This document shows positions 45,810 to 54,806 of a stretch of DNA of 64,000 nt, one piece after another. A program made the position numbers and the translations under genes. Source of the DNA: Sphingobacteriales bacterium (lineage in GTDB: Bacteria; Bacteroidota; Bacteroidia; UKL13-3). Position 1 is the stretch's first letter. Each line of letters starts with the position of its first letter. The notes below the pieces were generated by a model. It made no database searches, was not told the origin of the DNA, and was given only the letters and a program-made list of their open reading frames with translations. Location of the stretch: assembly GCA_021299635.1 (NCBI GenBank), contig JAJTFA010000006.1:1-64000 (forward strand), read 5' to 3'.

Positions 45810-47027
45810 TTACTCAAACCTGATGGCCTTAACCGGAGTAATACGTGAAATAAAAGCGGAGGGCAAGAGTAAAACCAGATAACATACGATAAAAGCTCCT
45901 GAATTAAGGATCAGGATATCAGCAATTCCAAGCTGAACAGGAACCTCACTTAAATAATAAGATTCCTGAGAGAGTTTAAACCACCCCCAATATTTTTGCG
46001 ACAAACAAAGTAGCAAGCCGATTGAATTGCCAAGAGCAAGACCTACCAAAACTAAATAGGAAGCCATATAAATAAATGTTGAGGCAATGACACGGTCGGG
46101 TGCCCCAAATGCCTTGAGTAATCCTACCATATTGCTTCTTTCCACAATCAGTATTAGCAGTGCTGTAATCATATTAATGCAGGCTACCACCAGCATTAGG
46201 ATAATGATGATAATCGCATTCAAATCTAAAAAACCCAGCCACTCAAAAATTTGCGGCTGCAGCTGTCTGATGGTTAATACTTCCAGATGATATGGAATAA
46301 GAGGCATTAATGACTCAGTTATATTATCCAATTTGGTAAAATCATCTATTTTAAGCTCGTATCCGCTAATCTGATTTTCGTTCCAGTTATTCAGTTTTTG
46401 AATTTGCTTTAAATCAGCAAATGCATACAACTCATCCAGCTCACCATATCCTGTTTTATAAATACCGATAACCTTAAACTTTCTTACCCTTGGCGGATCT
46501 TGAACAAAATACACCACCACCGCATCATTCAATTTCAAATGTAATTTTGATGCAGTAGCAGCAGAAAGCATTAGCTCCTGCGATGTAGTTGAATCATTAA
46601 AATGTGGCAGACCTCCCTCCTGCAGATATTGCTTAATAAACTTCCAATCATAATTTTTATCCACACCTTTTATCACTACGCCCTGAAACTCCTCAGCGGT
46701 TTTAATAATTCCTGCCTTAATGCCAATAGGCTGCACAGCTGCAACTCCCCGCTGCTGCTTCATAAGCTTTACAAGGTGGGTATCGTTTTGAACCGGAATT
46801 GTTTCATAGGAATTATTTAAATCCAATCGGCTAATTTGTATATGGCTGCCAAAGCCGGTAATTTTGTTACGAATTTCAAGTTGATATCCTTTTACGATGG
46901 CAAAGGTGCAAATCATAACCGCTATGCTTATTGCAACAGATGCAATGGCAATGCGTACAATAAGCCCGGATGTTCCCTTCCCCTTGCTATATGAAAGGCG
47001 TTTTGCTATGAAATAAGAGATTTTCAA
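45810..47027 (-). CDS. LolC/E (FtsX-like) ABC transporter permease
   Basis: 405 residues. One N-terminal membrane helix (IASVAISIAVMICTFAIVKGYQ), a large periplasmic MacB-core domain (about 45-265), and three C-terminal helices (from NAIIIIILMLVVACINMITALLILIVERSNMVGLLKAFGA), which is the FtsX block. The N-terminus KISYFIAKRLSYSKGKG... fits lipoprotein-release permeases that hand lipoproteins from the inner membrane to a carrier. Its ATPase partner is not here. It starts with TTG at 47027; a TATATTCG box (minus strand, 47045-47052) lies inside the start of the divergent gene. Confidence 0.92.
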   Translation of the reverse strand: MKISYFIAKRLSYSKGKGTSGLIVRIAIASVAISIAVMICTFAIVKGYQLEIRNKITGFGSHIQISRLDLNNSYETIPVQNDTHLVKLMKQQRGVAAVQPIGIKAGIIKTAEEFQGVVIKGVDKNYDWKFIKQYLQEGGLPHFNDSTTSQELMLSAATASKLHLKLNDAVVVYFVQDPPRVRKFKVIGIYKTGYGELDELYAFADLKQIQKLNNWNENQISGYELKIDDFTKLDNITESLMPLIPYHLEVLTIRQLQPQIFEWLGFLDLNAIIIIILMLVVACINMITALLILIVERSNMVGLLKAFGAPDRVIASTFIYMASYLVLVGLALGNSIGLLLCLSQKYWGWFKLSQESYYLSEVPVQLGIADILILNSGAFIVCYLVLLLPSAFISRITPVKAIRFE

Positions 47028-47039
47028 CCCAATAGAATA

Positions 47040-48227
47040 ATGTTCGAATATAAGAAGCTATCAGCATTTTTACTTTTTTGTATTTGTGGCCTGCAATTAA
47101 TCGGTCAGGTTATAACCGGTGCAGAGCAAACAAAGAAGTATATACCAATGCTAAAAAATAAGCGAGTGGCACTGGTAGTAAATCAAACATCAGTTATCGG
47201 TAATACCCACCTGGTTGATTCTCTAAAAAAACTAAAAGTAGATATTCGCCTAATTTTTGCGCCTGAGCATGGCTTCAGAGGTAATTATGGTGCCGGTATT
47301 GAAATAAAGAGCGGGAAAGATGCCAAAACAGGTTTAACTGTGATTAGCCTTTACGGGAAAAATAAAAAACCATCGGCCGCAGATATGGCAAAAATTGATG
47401 TTGTTATTTTTGACATACAGGATGTTGGGGCAAGATTCTATACCTATATTTCTACTTTGCATTATGTGATGGAGGCTTGCACCGAACATAAAAAAATGCT
47501 TTTTGTTTTAGACCGGCCAAACCCGAATGGATTCTATATTGACGGACCTTTACTTGATACCGCTTTTCGCTCTTTTGTAGGGATGCATCCTGTACCTATT
47601 GTACATGGAATGACCGTAGGGGAATATGCTAGTATGATAAATGGGGAAAAATGGCTTGGTTCAGAAAAATCGTGTCTTCTATATATAATTACCATGAAAG
47701 GCTATGACCATAATACACGATATAGCTTGCCTGTAAAGCCATCACCTAATTTACCAACCATGAATGCCATTTATCTTTACCCGGGCTTATGCCTGTTTGA
47801 AGGCACCAATTACAGCATGGGAAGAGGCACTAACAAACCATTTGAATGCATTGGTAAACCGGGATTGACACACGGTAACTATACATTTACGCCAAAACCT
47901 ATAAAAGGAGTAGCAGAAAATCCGCCATATGCTGGTAAAGAATGCAGGGGCTATTTACTAAGTGATTATGTTCAAAACGTTTTTATGCATAAACCACAAC
48001 TTAATATCGGATGGCTGATAGATATGTATGCACAGGATACTGCCAAAAGCAGTTTCTTTAACGATTTCTTTCCGCTTCTTGCCGGAGGCAAAGAGTTGCA
48101 ACAGCAAATTGAGAGCGGAATGAGTGAATCCGAAATCAGAAAAAGCTGGCAGCCGGGCCTGCAAACTTTCTATAAAATAAGAATGAAATATTTGTTGTAT
48201 AAAGAATTTAGCATGTTTAACAAATGA
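47040..48227 (+). CDS. namZ: DUF1343 / NamZ-like exo-beta-N-acetylmuramidase
   Basis: 395 residues. Signal peptide (MFEYKKLSAFLLFCICGLQLIGQ), then the DUF1343 domain: KNKRVALVVNQTSVIGNTHLVDSL, IFAPEHGFRGNYGAG, VVIFDIQDVGARFYTYISTLHYVMEAC, LDRPNPNGFYIDGPLLD, PIVHGMTVGEYASMING and LPTMNAIYLYPGLCLFEGTNYSMGRGTNKPFECIG. NamZ enzymes of this family (GH171) release N-acetylmuramic acid from peptidoglycan fragments, so a wall-recycling role is likely. Its ATG is only 12 bases from the divergent LolC/E start, and its stop overlaps the ccmB start by 4 bases. Confidence 0.92.
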   Translation: MFEYKKLSAFLLFCICGLQLIGQVITGAEQTKKYIPMLKNKRVALVVNQTSVIGNTHLVDSLKKLKVDIRLIFAPEHGFRGNYGAGIEIKSGKDAKTGLTVISLYGKNKKPSAADMAKIDVVIFDIQDVGARFYTYISTLHYVMEACTEHKKMLFVLDRPNPNGFYIDGPLLDTAFRSFVGMHPVPIVHGMTVGEYASMINGEKWLGSEKSCLLYIITMKGYDHNTRYSLPVKPSPNLPTMNAIYLYPGLCLFEGTNYSMGRGTNKPFECIGKPGLTHGNYTFTPKPIKGVAENPPYAGKECRGYLLSDYVQNVFMHKPQLNIGWLIDMYAQDTAKSSFFNDFFPLLAGGKELQQQIESGMSESEIRKSWQPGLQTFYKIRMKYLLYKEFSMFNK

Positions 48228-48874
48228 AAGCCGTTTTAGCACTGATAAGAAAAGACCTTGTTATTGAGTGGAGACAGCGCTATGCGGTAAATGGAATTCT
48301 GCTACATACCGTTGCTTCTGTATTTGTGGTTTATCTTTCGGTTAAAGTATTGAATGCGCCCACATGGAATGCTCTGTTCTGGCTGATTATGCTCTTTACA
48401 TCCATTAGTGCAGTGGCTAAAAGTTTTATTGCGGAAAGCAAAGGCAGAAGCATGTACTACTTTGGTATTGCCACAGCACCTCAGATTATTATATCAAAAA
48501 TTATTTATAACAGTTTGCTTATGCTCGTAATTGCAATGGTTTGCTTTTCCATATATGCCATTGTTTTGGGGCAGCCCGTTAGCAATTTTCCTTTATACTT
48601 ATTGGCAATGTTTGCCGGATGTATTGGCTTCGCATCCACGTTTACCTTCATCTCTTCCATTGCATCAAAAGCGGGCAATAGCAACGTATTGATGCCTGTT
48701 CTATCTTTTCCGGTTATATTGCCTTTATTACTTGTGCTGATTAAAGCTTCGAAAAAAGCAATGGATGGAATTGATAATTCTCTCATTTTTCCTGATTTGA
48801 TTGTGCTATGCTTAATTAATCTAATGGTTGTAGCACTTGCATACATGCTTTTCCCTTATCTGTGGAAGGAATAA
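48224..48874 (+). CDS. ccmB: CcmB-like heme-exporter ABC permease subunit
   Basis: 216 residues, six membrane helices, with the CcmB opening LALIRKDLVIEWRQRYAVNGILLHTVASVFVVYLS and an ending ...YMLFPYLWKE. CcmB is the permease of the CcmAB complex in system I cytochrome c maturation. The usual neighbours (ccmA, ccmC, ccmE) are not next to it, but dispersed ccm genes are known in Bacteroidota. It overlaps namZ by 4 bases (ATGA) and is 13 bases from fmt. Confidence 0.88.
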   Translation: MKAVLALIRKDLVIEWRQRYAVNGILLHTVASVFVVYLSVKVLNAPTWNALFWLIMLFTSISAVAKSFIAESKGRSMYYFGIATAPQIIISKIIYNSLLMLVIAMVCFSIYAIVLGQPVSNFPLYLLAMFAGCIGFASTFTFISSIASKAGNSNVLMPVLSFPVILPLLLVLIKASKKAMDGIDNSLIFPDLIVLCLINLMVVALAYMLFPYLWKE

Positions 48875-48887
48875 ATAAAATACTATT

Positions 48888-49799
48888 TTGAAAATCATCT
48901 ATCTTGGAACTCCTGCATTTGCTGTTGCACCGCTTAAAGCTATTATTGAGGCAGGCTTTGATGTGGTTGCGGTGGTAACAGCACCTGATAAACCTGCTGG
49001 AAGGGGAATGCAGATTCAATTCTCTCCGGTTAAAAAATATGCCCTTACAAAGAATATACCTGTATTACAACCCAAAAAATTAAAAGATCCTACATTTATT
49101 GAACAACTAGCTTCATTTAAAGCCGATATTCAGGTAGTTATTGCTTTTAGAATGTTGCCTGAAGTGGTTTGGAATATGCCACCTAAAGGCACCATTAATC
49201 TTCATGCTTCTCTACTGCCCGATTATCGCGGAGCAGCTCCGATTAATTGGACAATTATTAACGGTGAGAAAGAAACCGGTGTAACCACATTTTTCTTAAA
49301 ACAAGAAGTGGACACAGGTGATATTATTGGTTCTAAAAAAACCAAAATAACTCCCGATATGACTGCCGGTGAATTACATGATGTTTTGATGAATCTAGGA
49401 AGTGAACTCATTGTAGAAACGCTACAACAGGTTGCAGAACATAACTATACAGCCGTACCTCAAGGAAGCAACAGCATGAAAAATGCACCTAAAATCTATA
49501 CAAACGATTGCCAAATCAACTGGGAACAGAATTCCGAGCAAATCAGAAACCTAATCAGAGGCCTATCGCCTACACCAGGTGCTTTCACTTTTTATGATGG
49601 CAAGGTGCTTAAAATATATTCTTCCGATGTTGAAAACTGCAGGCATGAGTTAAAACCCGGCTCAATTGAAACCGATAAAAAAAATTATTTTAAAATAGCT
49701 TGTCTTGATGGATTCTTGGCTATCAGCGATTTGCAGCCTGAAGGAAAGAAAAGGATGCCAATTAGAGATTTCTTAAATGGCCTACAGAATAAAGTCTAA
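48888..49799 (+). CDS. fmt: Methionyl-tRNA formyltransferase
   Basis: 303 residues. It formylates initiator Met-tRNA with 10-formyl-tetrahydrofolate. Signatures: KIIYLGTPAFAVAPLKAI, TAPDKPAGRGMQIQFSPVK, the catalytic block NLHASLLPDYRGAAPINWTIINGEKETGVT and the C-terminal OB-like domain from about 205. The start is TTG, supported by the family N-terminus. It follows ccmB by 13 bases and ends the namZ-ccmB-fmt run. Confidence 0.96.
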   Translation: MKIIYLGTPAFAVAPLKAIIEAGFDVVAVVTAPDKPAGRGMQIQFSPVKKYALTKNIPVLQPKKLKDPTFIEQLASFKADIQVVIAFRMLPEVVWNMPPKGTINLHASLLPDYRGAAPINWTIINGEKETGVTTFFLKQEVDTGDIIGSKKTKITPDMTAGELHDVLMNLGSELIVETLQQVAEHNYTAVPQGSNSMKNAPKIYTNDCQINWEQNSEQIRNLIRGLSPTPGAFTFYDGKVLKIYSSDVENCRHELKPGSIETDKKNYFKIACLDGFLAISDLQPEGKKRMPIRDFLNGLQNKV

Positions 49800-49837
49800 T
49801 ATAGTTAAAACTGATTGTTATCAGTTAGTTGAATTAA

Positions 49838-49868
49838 TTTGTTATTGATTTAATAAATATTACTTTTG
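49838..49868 (+). promoter_or_regulatory. Near-consensus promoter of the exosortase cluster
   Basis: TTTG (49838-49841), exactly 19 bases, TACTTTTG (49861-49868): a perfect match to the TTTG-N19-TAnnTTTG Bacteroidota promoter and the best in the window. Transcription should start near 49874, about 12 bases before the ATG at 49887. It excludes the in-frame TTG at 49866. Confidence 0.75.
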
Positions 49869-49886
49869 TTGTGTTTGTTAATAGCT

Positions 49887-50078
49887 ATGATAGAAAGATT
49901 TTTTATTATTCTTGTTTTATGCTTTGCTCCAATAATTTCAGTTTTGGCACAAAGCTCTTTACCTCCTTCATCTTTCGGGTCAATCAATGACTTGCCTATC
50001 AATCAGGGTGTTGTTATGGCCTTGGCTGCCGGAGTTGCTTATGGTTTAAAAAAACTAAACAGCAGAAAAAAACAATAA
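49887..50078 (+). CDS. Mini exosortase substrate (signal peptide plus sorting tail)
   Basis: 63 residues. A signal peptide (MIERFFIILVLCFAPIISVLAQ) is followed by only about 41 residues: a Pro/Ser start (SSLPPSSFGS), INDLPINQG, a hydrophobic helix (VVMALAAGVAYGL) and a basic end (KKLNSRKKQ). Short motif, membrane helix, basic tail is the three-part layout of exosortase C-terminal sorting signals; the LPINQG stretch resembles the PxPID-G signals of flavobacteria. Nothing is left over for a functional domain, so it is either a dedicated tiny substrate or a regulator of the exosortase gene 13 bases downstream. Confidence 0.72.
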   Translation: MIERFFIILVLCFAPIISVLAQSSLPPSSFGSINDLPINQGVVMALAAGVAYGLKKLNSRKKQ

Positions 50079-50091
50079 CAGGATTTTCAAT

Positions 50092-50655
50092 TTGAAATCC
50101 ACTCTTTCCGATAACGATAAAAGTTTACTATTTTTTCTTGCTAAGATTGGCTCTCTATACCTTTTGTGGTATATCGTTTTCGAGTTTTTTATCAAAAATG
50201 ATGGAAGGCTTGACCAGATCATAACACAAAATATTTCTATGGGAATAGTTTGGCTAATGCAGCATTCCGGTATTGATATGTACTATACCCCGGCACGCAA
50301 AATTGGAGAAACTTATCTTTTTATTGCAGGCACCAATAAACCTCTTGTAAGGATTGGCGCCTCATGCAATGGCCTTGAACCTCTTATTCTATTTTCCATT
50401 TTTATTATTGCTTATCCTGGTAAAATCATGTATAAACTTTGGTTTATTCCTTCGGGTATCATAATCATTCATTTCATAAATATTATCAGGAACTATGTGC
50501 TTACCTTAATGGTATATTTTAGGATGCCAAGTTTTGATTTGTTTCATCGCTATGTATTTGTTATTCTGGTATATCTGATCATTTTTGGGTTTTGGATGCT
50601 TTGGGTAAATATTTTTAGCCTTAAAGGTCTGAAAAACAATAAAAAAACTGAGTAA
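50092..50655 (+). CDS. xrtF: Exosortase, XrtF-like
   Basis: 187 residues with about six membrane helices. The catalytic triad of exosortases is present: Cys92 in IGASCNGLEPLILF, Arg133 in HFINIIRNYVLTL and His152 in DLFHRYVFVI. Exosortases cut sorting signals of exported proteins at the inner membrane and are thought to pass them to surface polysaccharide. The length and the partner gene match the XrtF type of Bacteroidota. TTG start at 50092. Its stop shares one base with the next ATG (TAATG). Confidence 0.92.
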   Translation: MKSTLSDNDKSLLFFLAKIGSLYLLWYIVFEFFIKNDGRLDQIITQNISMGIVWLMQHSGIDMYYTPARKIGETYLFIAGTNKPLVRIGASCNGLEPLILFSIFIIAYPGKIMYKLWFIPSGIIIIHFINIIRNYVLTLMVYFRMPSFDLFHRYVFVILVYLIIFGFWMLWVNIFSLKGLKNNKKTE

Positions 50656-51074
50656 TGAGCAAAAGAATAAAAATCTATGTAATCTTTTTTCTTTTGGTTT
50701 TATTAAGCCTTTTAAAAGATGATTTTACACCGGATTATTTGAACACCCCTGATGCATCCTTCCTAGCTCCTCAGAATCTGTCAGTTTCCAGATTATCAAC
50801 TGTTTTAACAAATCCTTTTTTCTGGTTTTGCTCCATTCTATACACCATTTTTTTTATACTTATTCCTGTTTATGTGCTTTACCTAAAGAATGAGCTAAAA
50901 CCGGCTAAGTGGTGTGGCATTGCGCTATCTATTGCAGCTGTTGCACTTTATGCCAGTATTTTCTTAGAATCAAAAGCTTTAGATGTACATCTGATACCTA
51001 AAATAAACCGTTATTTCCATTCTCCTATCTTTACTTTATTTTTGGTTGCAGCAATAAAAATAAAAACCAGGTAA
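50655..51074 (+). CDS. Exosortase F system-associated membrane protein
   Basis: 139 residues with four hydrophobic segments. The first helix leads to LKDDFTPDYLNTPDASFL, and the ending FLESKALDVHLIPKINRYFHSPIFTLFLVAAIKI is the conserved block I associate with the family that always accompanies XrtF (a YLIPKINRYYHSP-like motif). Function unknown; the pairing suggests a cofactor or chaperone of the exosortase. One-base TAATG overlaps on both sides make a tightly coupled three-gene unit. Confidence 0.85.
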   Translation: MSKRIKIYVIFFLLVLLSLLKDDFTPDYLNTPDASFLAPQNLSVSRLSTVLTNPFFWFCSILYTIFFILIPVYVLYLKNELKPAKWCGIALSIAAVALYASIFLESKALDVHLIPKINRYFHSPIFTLFLVAAIKIKTR

Positions 51075-52798
51075 TGTCATTCTTTGAAGATAGCACCCGG
51101 GCTTCCGGTAAATCTTTGGCAATGTTCCGCATAGTTTTAGGTGCATTCCTGATGCTGCTTGTGCTAAGAATTATGCCGTATAGAGATATTTATTTCGATC
51201 AGGTAAAAGGCACTGCACCATACACTTTTCCATCTAAGTTGCTGTTGTTTTTCTGGTTTATTTCAGCATTTTTTCTTGCAATAGGTTTCAAAACGCGCAT
51301 CAGTTCCATTATTTGTTACACATTTACCGTTATCGGGGCTACATTCTTTTCCATGACGGGTATTGGAAGCTTTAATGATGATGTTTTAAGGATTTCAACC
51401 CTGCTCCTGGCATTGCTCCCGAGCGCTGATTATTTTTCAGTTGATGCTCTATTGAAAAAAATGAGTGATCCGCTCCATACTGCGAGTAGTCAATGGCGCT
51501 TAAATTATAGACTGGCAATCATTTTAATCCTAGGTATGCTGTATGCCGGCTCTGCCATCAGTAAACTTCTATCACCTGTATGGCAGCAGGGGTTAGGTTT
51601 GTGGATTCCATATTCTGTGCCTGCAAGAAGGTGGCTGGAGTTTTCTCCATTTATCAACAACAAGCTGCTCATGCAATGCTTTGCATGGGCTACCATTATA
51701 TGGGAGCTGGCTTTCCCGTTGTTGTTTTTCAGAAGAAAATTTAGCCTATTCTTTGCGATATCAGGAATTGCGCTGCACGTTTTTATTGGCCTCGTGTTCC
51801 CAATCTATTTTTTTTGCATGGGCCCAATTTTGGCCTATTCTCTATTTATATCAGATAACTTTTGGTCTTGGCTTGAGCGTAAATTAAAAAACAACAGACA
51901 GTTTACGGTAACCTATAATCACGAAATCCGAGCACAGCGCTACTTGGCTGGGTTTCTTATCTCAACAGATTGGTCCAATACATTTCAACTAAAAAAAGGC
52001 GATTCACTCGCGCTGGATGGTGCAGTCTTTGCCACTACTCAATCAGCTTTAAACGAACTTGGCAGGTTCAATTCTGCAATTTGGTTAATAGCTGCATTAA
52101 GCAGGATTAGATCCATAAGAAATCAACTTGCCAATGTGGCTATACTTATTACACCTCAGGTTCACAGGTCGGAAGCACAAAAAACGGAGGTGAAGCAGCA
52201 AGTCTTTGTTACAATTTGCCTTTTCATTATAGGCCTTCAAACTGCCATCCTAGCCTATGGTGTTTATGCCATGCTTAACAAGAGTCCGGAACAACGATTT
52301 GCTTATCATCAGTCAGGGGTGCAAAAGTTTGACCTTTCGCCCAATCCGGTTAGTGCAGCTCGAATATTTTTTGGCATTAATAAACGTGGATTATTTTTGG
52401 ATGCAAGTGTTAGTGGCAGTTTTAAAGCTGTTAATCTTTCGCTTGTAAATAATGGCACAGAAACACCACTTCCTCTATATGACGCAAATGGATATTGCCA
52501 GTCACTTAACAGAGATTTCGGGTGGTCTGTATTTGCTCACTATTACTTTCTAAAAGATAGCTATACGATTAATCATGAAGCCCTTAAAAAATTTACCTCA
52601 TTCTGGAATATTAAGAACGGGCTAAATCCCAAGGCAATATCATATAAAGTATATACCAAGGTTTACACCTACCCAAAGGCATTTGAAATAGATTATTTGA
52701 AAAAGCAGGAAGCACTGCAATGGGATTTTACAGGCACTGCTGAATGGCAAGATAGCACCTTTCGATATTTACCTGCTGTAAAAGATTCTGTTAAATAA
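51074..52798 (+). CDS. HTTM (gamma-carboxylase-like) membrane protein
   Basis: 574 residues. The first 280 form an HTTM domain, the membrane part shared with vitamin K-dependent gamma-carboxylase: LAMFRIVLGAFLMLLVLRI, FFLAIGFKTRISSIICYTF, YAGSAISKLLSPVWQQG, WATIIWELAFPLLFF. Then comes a stretch of about 90 residues (ISTDWSNTFQLKKGDSLALDG...LIAALSRIRSIRNQLANVAI) that resembles the second half of a DCC1-like (DUF393) domain but lacks its DxxCxxC motif. Another helix (about 380-400) and a C-terminal extracytoplasmic beta-type domain end the protein. Coupled by a one-base overlap to the exosortase pair; joint function unknown. Confidence 0.8.
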   Translation: MSFFEDSTRASGKSLAMFRIVLGAFLMLLVLRIMPYRDIYFDQVKGTAPYTFPSKLLLFFWFISAFFLAIGFKTRISSIICYTFTVIGATFFSMTGIGSFNDDVLRISTLLLALLPSADYFSVDALLKKMSDPLHTASSQWRLNYRLAIILILGMLYAGSAISKLLSPVWQQGLGLWIPYSVPARRWLEFSPFINNKLLMQCFAWATIIWELAFPLLFFRRKFSLFFAISGIALHVFIGLVFPIYFFCMGPILAYSLFISDNFWSWLERKLKNNRQFTVTYNHEIRAQRYLAGFLISTDWSNTFQLKKGDSLALDGAVFATTQSALNELGRFNSAIWLIAALSRIRSIRNQLANVAILITPQVHRSEAQKTEVKQQVFVTICLFIIGLQTAILAYGVYAMLNKSPEQRFAYHQSGVQKFDLSPNPVSAARIFFGINKRGLFLDASVSGSFKAVNLSLVNNGTETPLPLYDANGYCQSLNRDFGWSVFAHYYFLKDSYTINHEALKKFTSFWNIKNGLNPKAISYKVYTKVYTYPKAFEIDYLKKQEALQWDFTGTAEWQDSTFRYLPAVKDSVK

Positions 52799-52893
52799 GC
52801 AGTTACCTGCCAAAAAAATCAAAAAAAATGAGGTAAGTATTTAATTAATACTTATAATTGCGGGCTTTTTTAAGCGAAAGGAGAAATTAAAAC

Positions 52894-54699
52894 TTGACAC
52901 AAGAAAACACAAATTCAACACAAATCGCACCGGATGCCAGCTTTGACTGGAGTATGGACAAAGAAGGTTTCAGTCTTTATTCAACTGAAGAAAAGGCTAA
53001 TCTCGAAAGCCTTTACGAGGCAACCTTGAGCACTATTGCCGAAAAAGAAATCGTAAAAGGAACCGTTGTAGGTTTCACAGAGAAAGAAGTTGTATTAAAC
53101 ATTGGCTTTAAATCCGATGGATTAATTGCACGTACAGAATTCCGCGACATGCCCGAACTTAAAGCTGGTGATGTCGTAGAGGTATTGCTTGAAAACAAAG
53201 AAGACCTTAACGGTCAGCTTGTACTTTCACGCAAAAAAGCTATCAGCGAAAGAGCATGGGAAAACATTATGAAATCTCATGAAAATGATGAAATCGTAAA
53301 TGGTTATGTTAAAACCCGCACCAAAGGCGGATTAGTGGTTGATGTAATGGGAATCGACACTTTCCTTCCCGGATCACAGATTGATACCAAACCAATCAAA
53401 GATTATGATGTATATGTTGGTCAAACCATGCCATTTAAGGTTGTAAAGGTTAACCATGCATTTAAAAATGTGGTAATATCTCACAAGGTATTAATTGAAG
53501 AGGATATTGAAGCTCAAAAATCTGATATTTTGTCTAAGCTAGAAAAAGGACAAGTATTAGAAGGTACCGTTAAAAACATGACATCTTTCGGGGTATTTAT
53601 AGACCTTGGAGGTGTAGACGGATTGCTTCACATTACAGATATTTCATGGGGTCGTATTAACCACCCTGAAGAAGTATTGAAAATGGATCAGAAAATCAAC
53701 GTGGTTGTACTGGATTTTGATGATGAGAAAAAACGTATCAGCCTTGGTCTGAAACAACTTTCAGCACATCCTTGGGATAGCATGGCAGAAACCCTTCAGG
53801 TAGGTGCCAAAGTGAAAGGTAAAATTGTAAATATTGCCGATTACGGTGCTTTCCTTGAAATTGCTCCTGGTGTTGAAGGCCTGATCCATGTTTCAGAAAT
53901 GAGCTGGAGTCAGCATTTGCGCAACCCACAAGACTTTATGAAACTAGGTGACGAAGTAGAAGCAGTTGTTTTAACCCTGGATAAAGACGAACGCAAAATG
54001 TCATTAGGCATTAAGCAATTGCAGCCTGATCCATGGGTTAATATCAATGAAAGATACCCTGTTGGCTCTAAACACAAAGGTGTTGTTCGCAATATGACCA
54101 ATTATGGTTTGTTTGTAGAGTTAGAAGAAGGTGTTGATGGTTTGGTACACGTTAGTGACTTAAGCTGGACTAAGAAAATTAAGCATCCTGCAGAGTTTGT
54201 AAAGAAAGACCAGGAATTAGATGTGATTGTATTGGAGGTTGATCTTGATAACCGCAGATTAAGCTTAGGACACAAACAATTGGATGAAAACCCTTGGGAT
54301 ACTTTTGAAACAATCTTCACTGTAGGTTCAATTCATGAAGGAACTGTTCTTAAAGTTGAAGAAAAGAGCGCAACTATAGCACTTCCATATGGTGTTGAGG
54401 GATATGCTCCTATTAAACAATTGCAGAAAGAAGATAAGAAAACTGCGAAGGATGATGAAGTTTTGCAGTTTAAAGTAACTGAGTTTAATAAAGAGAATAA
54501 GCGTATTGTAGTTTCTCATACTTCTGTTTGGAGAGGTGATATTGAAGAGAAGAAGGTAACTGAAGAAAAGAAAAAAGAAGGTGAAAGAGACAAAGCTTCT
54601 AAAGCTGCCAAGAAGTTGAATGATTCTAATGAGAAATCAACTTTTGCAGATGTTGAAGGCTTAGCTGCACTTAAAGCTCAATTAGAAAAGAAGGACTAA
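52894..54699 (+). CDS. rpsA: 30S ribosomal protein S1
   Basis: 601 residues with six S1 (OB) repeats: about 53-115 (IVKGTVVGFTEKEVV...), 130-195, 215-285 (VLEGTVKNMTSFGVFIDLGG), 300-370, 388-455 (KGVVRNMTNYGLFVELEEG) and 470-540. The N-terminus (SFDWSMDKEGFSLYSTEEK) fits Bacteroidota S1. It brings mRNA to the ribosome, of special weight in a phylum that lacks Shine-Dalgarno pairing. The start codon is TTG. The tail is Lys/Glu-rich and probably disordered. A weak -7 box (TATAATTG, 52853-52860) lies upstream. Confidence 0.97.
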   Translation: MTQENTNSTQIAPDASFDWSMDKEGFSLYSTEEKANLESLYEATLSTIAEKEIVKGTVVGFTEKEVVLNIGFKSDGLIARTEFRDMPELKAGDVVEVLLENKEDLNGQLVLSRKKAISERAWENIMKSHENDEIVNGYVKTRTKGGLVVDVMGIDTFLPGSQIDTKPIKDYDVYVGQTMPFKVVKVNHAFKNVVISHKVLIEEDIEAQKSDILSKLEKGQVLEGTVKNMTSFGVFIDLGGVDGLLHITDISWGRINHPEEVLKMDQKINVVVLDFDDEKKRISLGLKQLSAHPWDSMAETLQVGAKVKGKIVNIADYGAFLEIAPGVEGLIHVSEMSWSQHLRNPQDFMKLGDEVEAVVLTLDKDERKMSLGIKQLQPDPWVNINERYPVGSKHKGVVRNMTNYGLFVELEEGVDGLVHVSDLSWTKKIKHPAEFVKKDQELDVIVLEVDLDNRRLSLGHKQLDENPWDTFETIFTVGSIHEGTVLKVEEKSATIALPYGVEGYAPIKQLQKEDKKTAKDDEVLQFKVTEFNKENKRIVVSHTSVWRGDIEEKKVTEEKKKEGERDKASKAAKKLNDSNEKSTFADVEGLAALKAQLEKKD

Positions 54700-54720
54700 T
54701 AATCCTAATTCAAATACCAC

Positions 54721-54751
54721 AAGCCGCTTCTGAATAAGGAGCGGCTTTTTT
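54721..54751 (+). terminator. Terminator of rpsA
   Basis: AAGCCGCT (54721-54728) pairs with AGCGGCTT (54740-54747), followed by a T-run. Confidence 0.88.
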
Positions 54752-54806
54752 CATGCTATGAACATATCGTAAGTTTCATAGATGCATTATATTTATATTG
54801 CAATGC

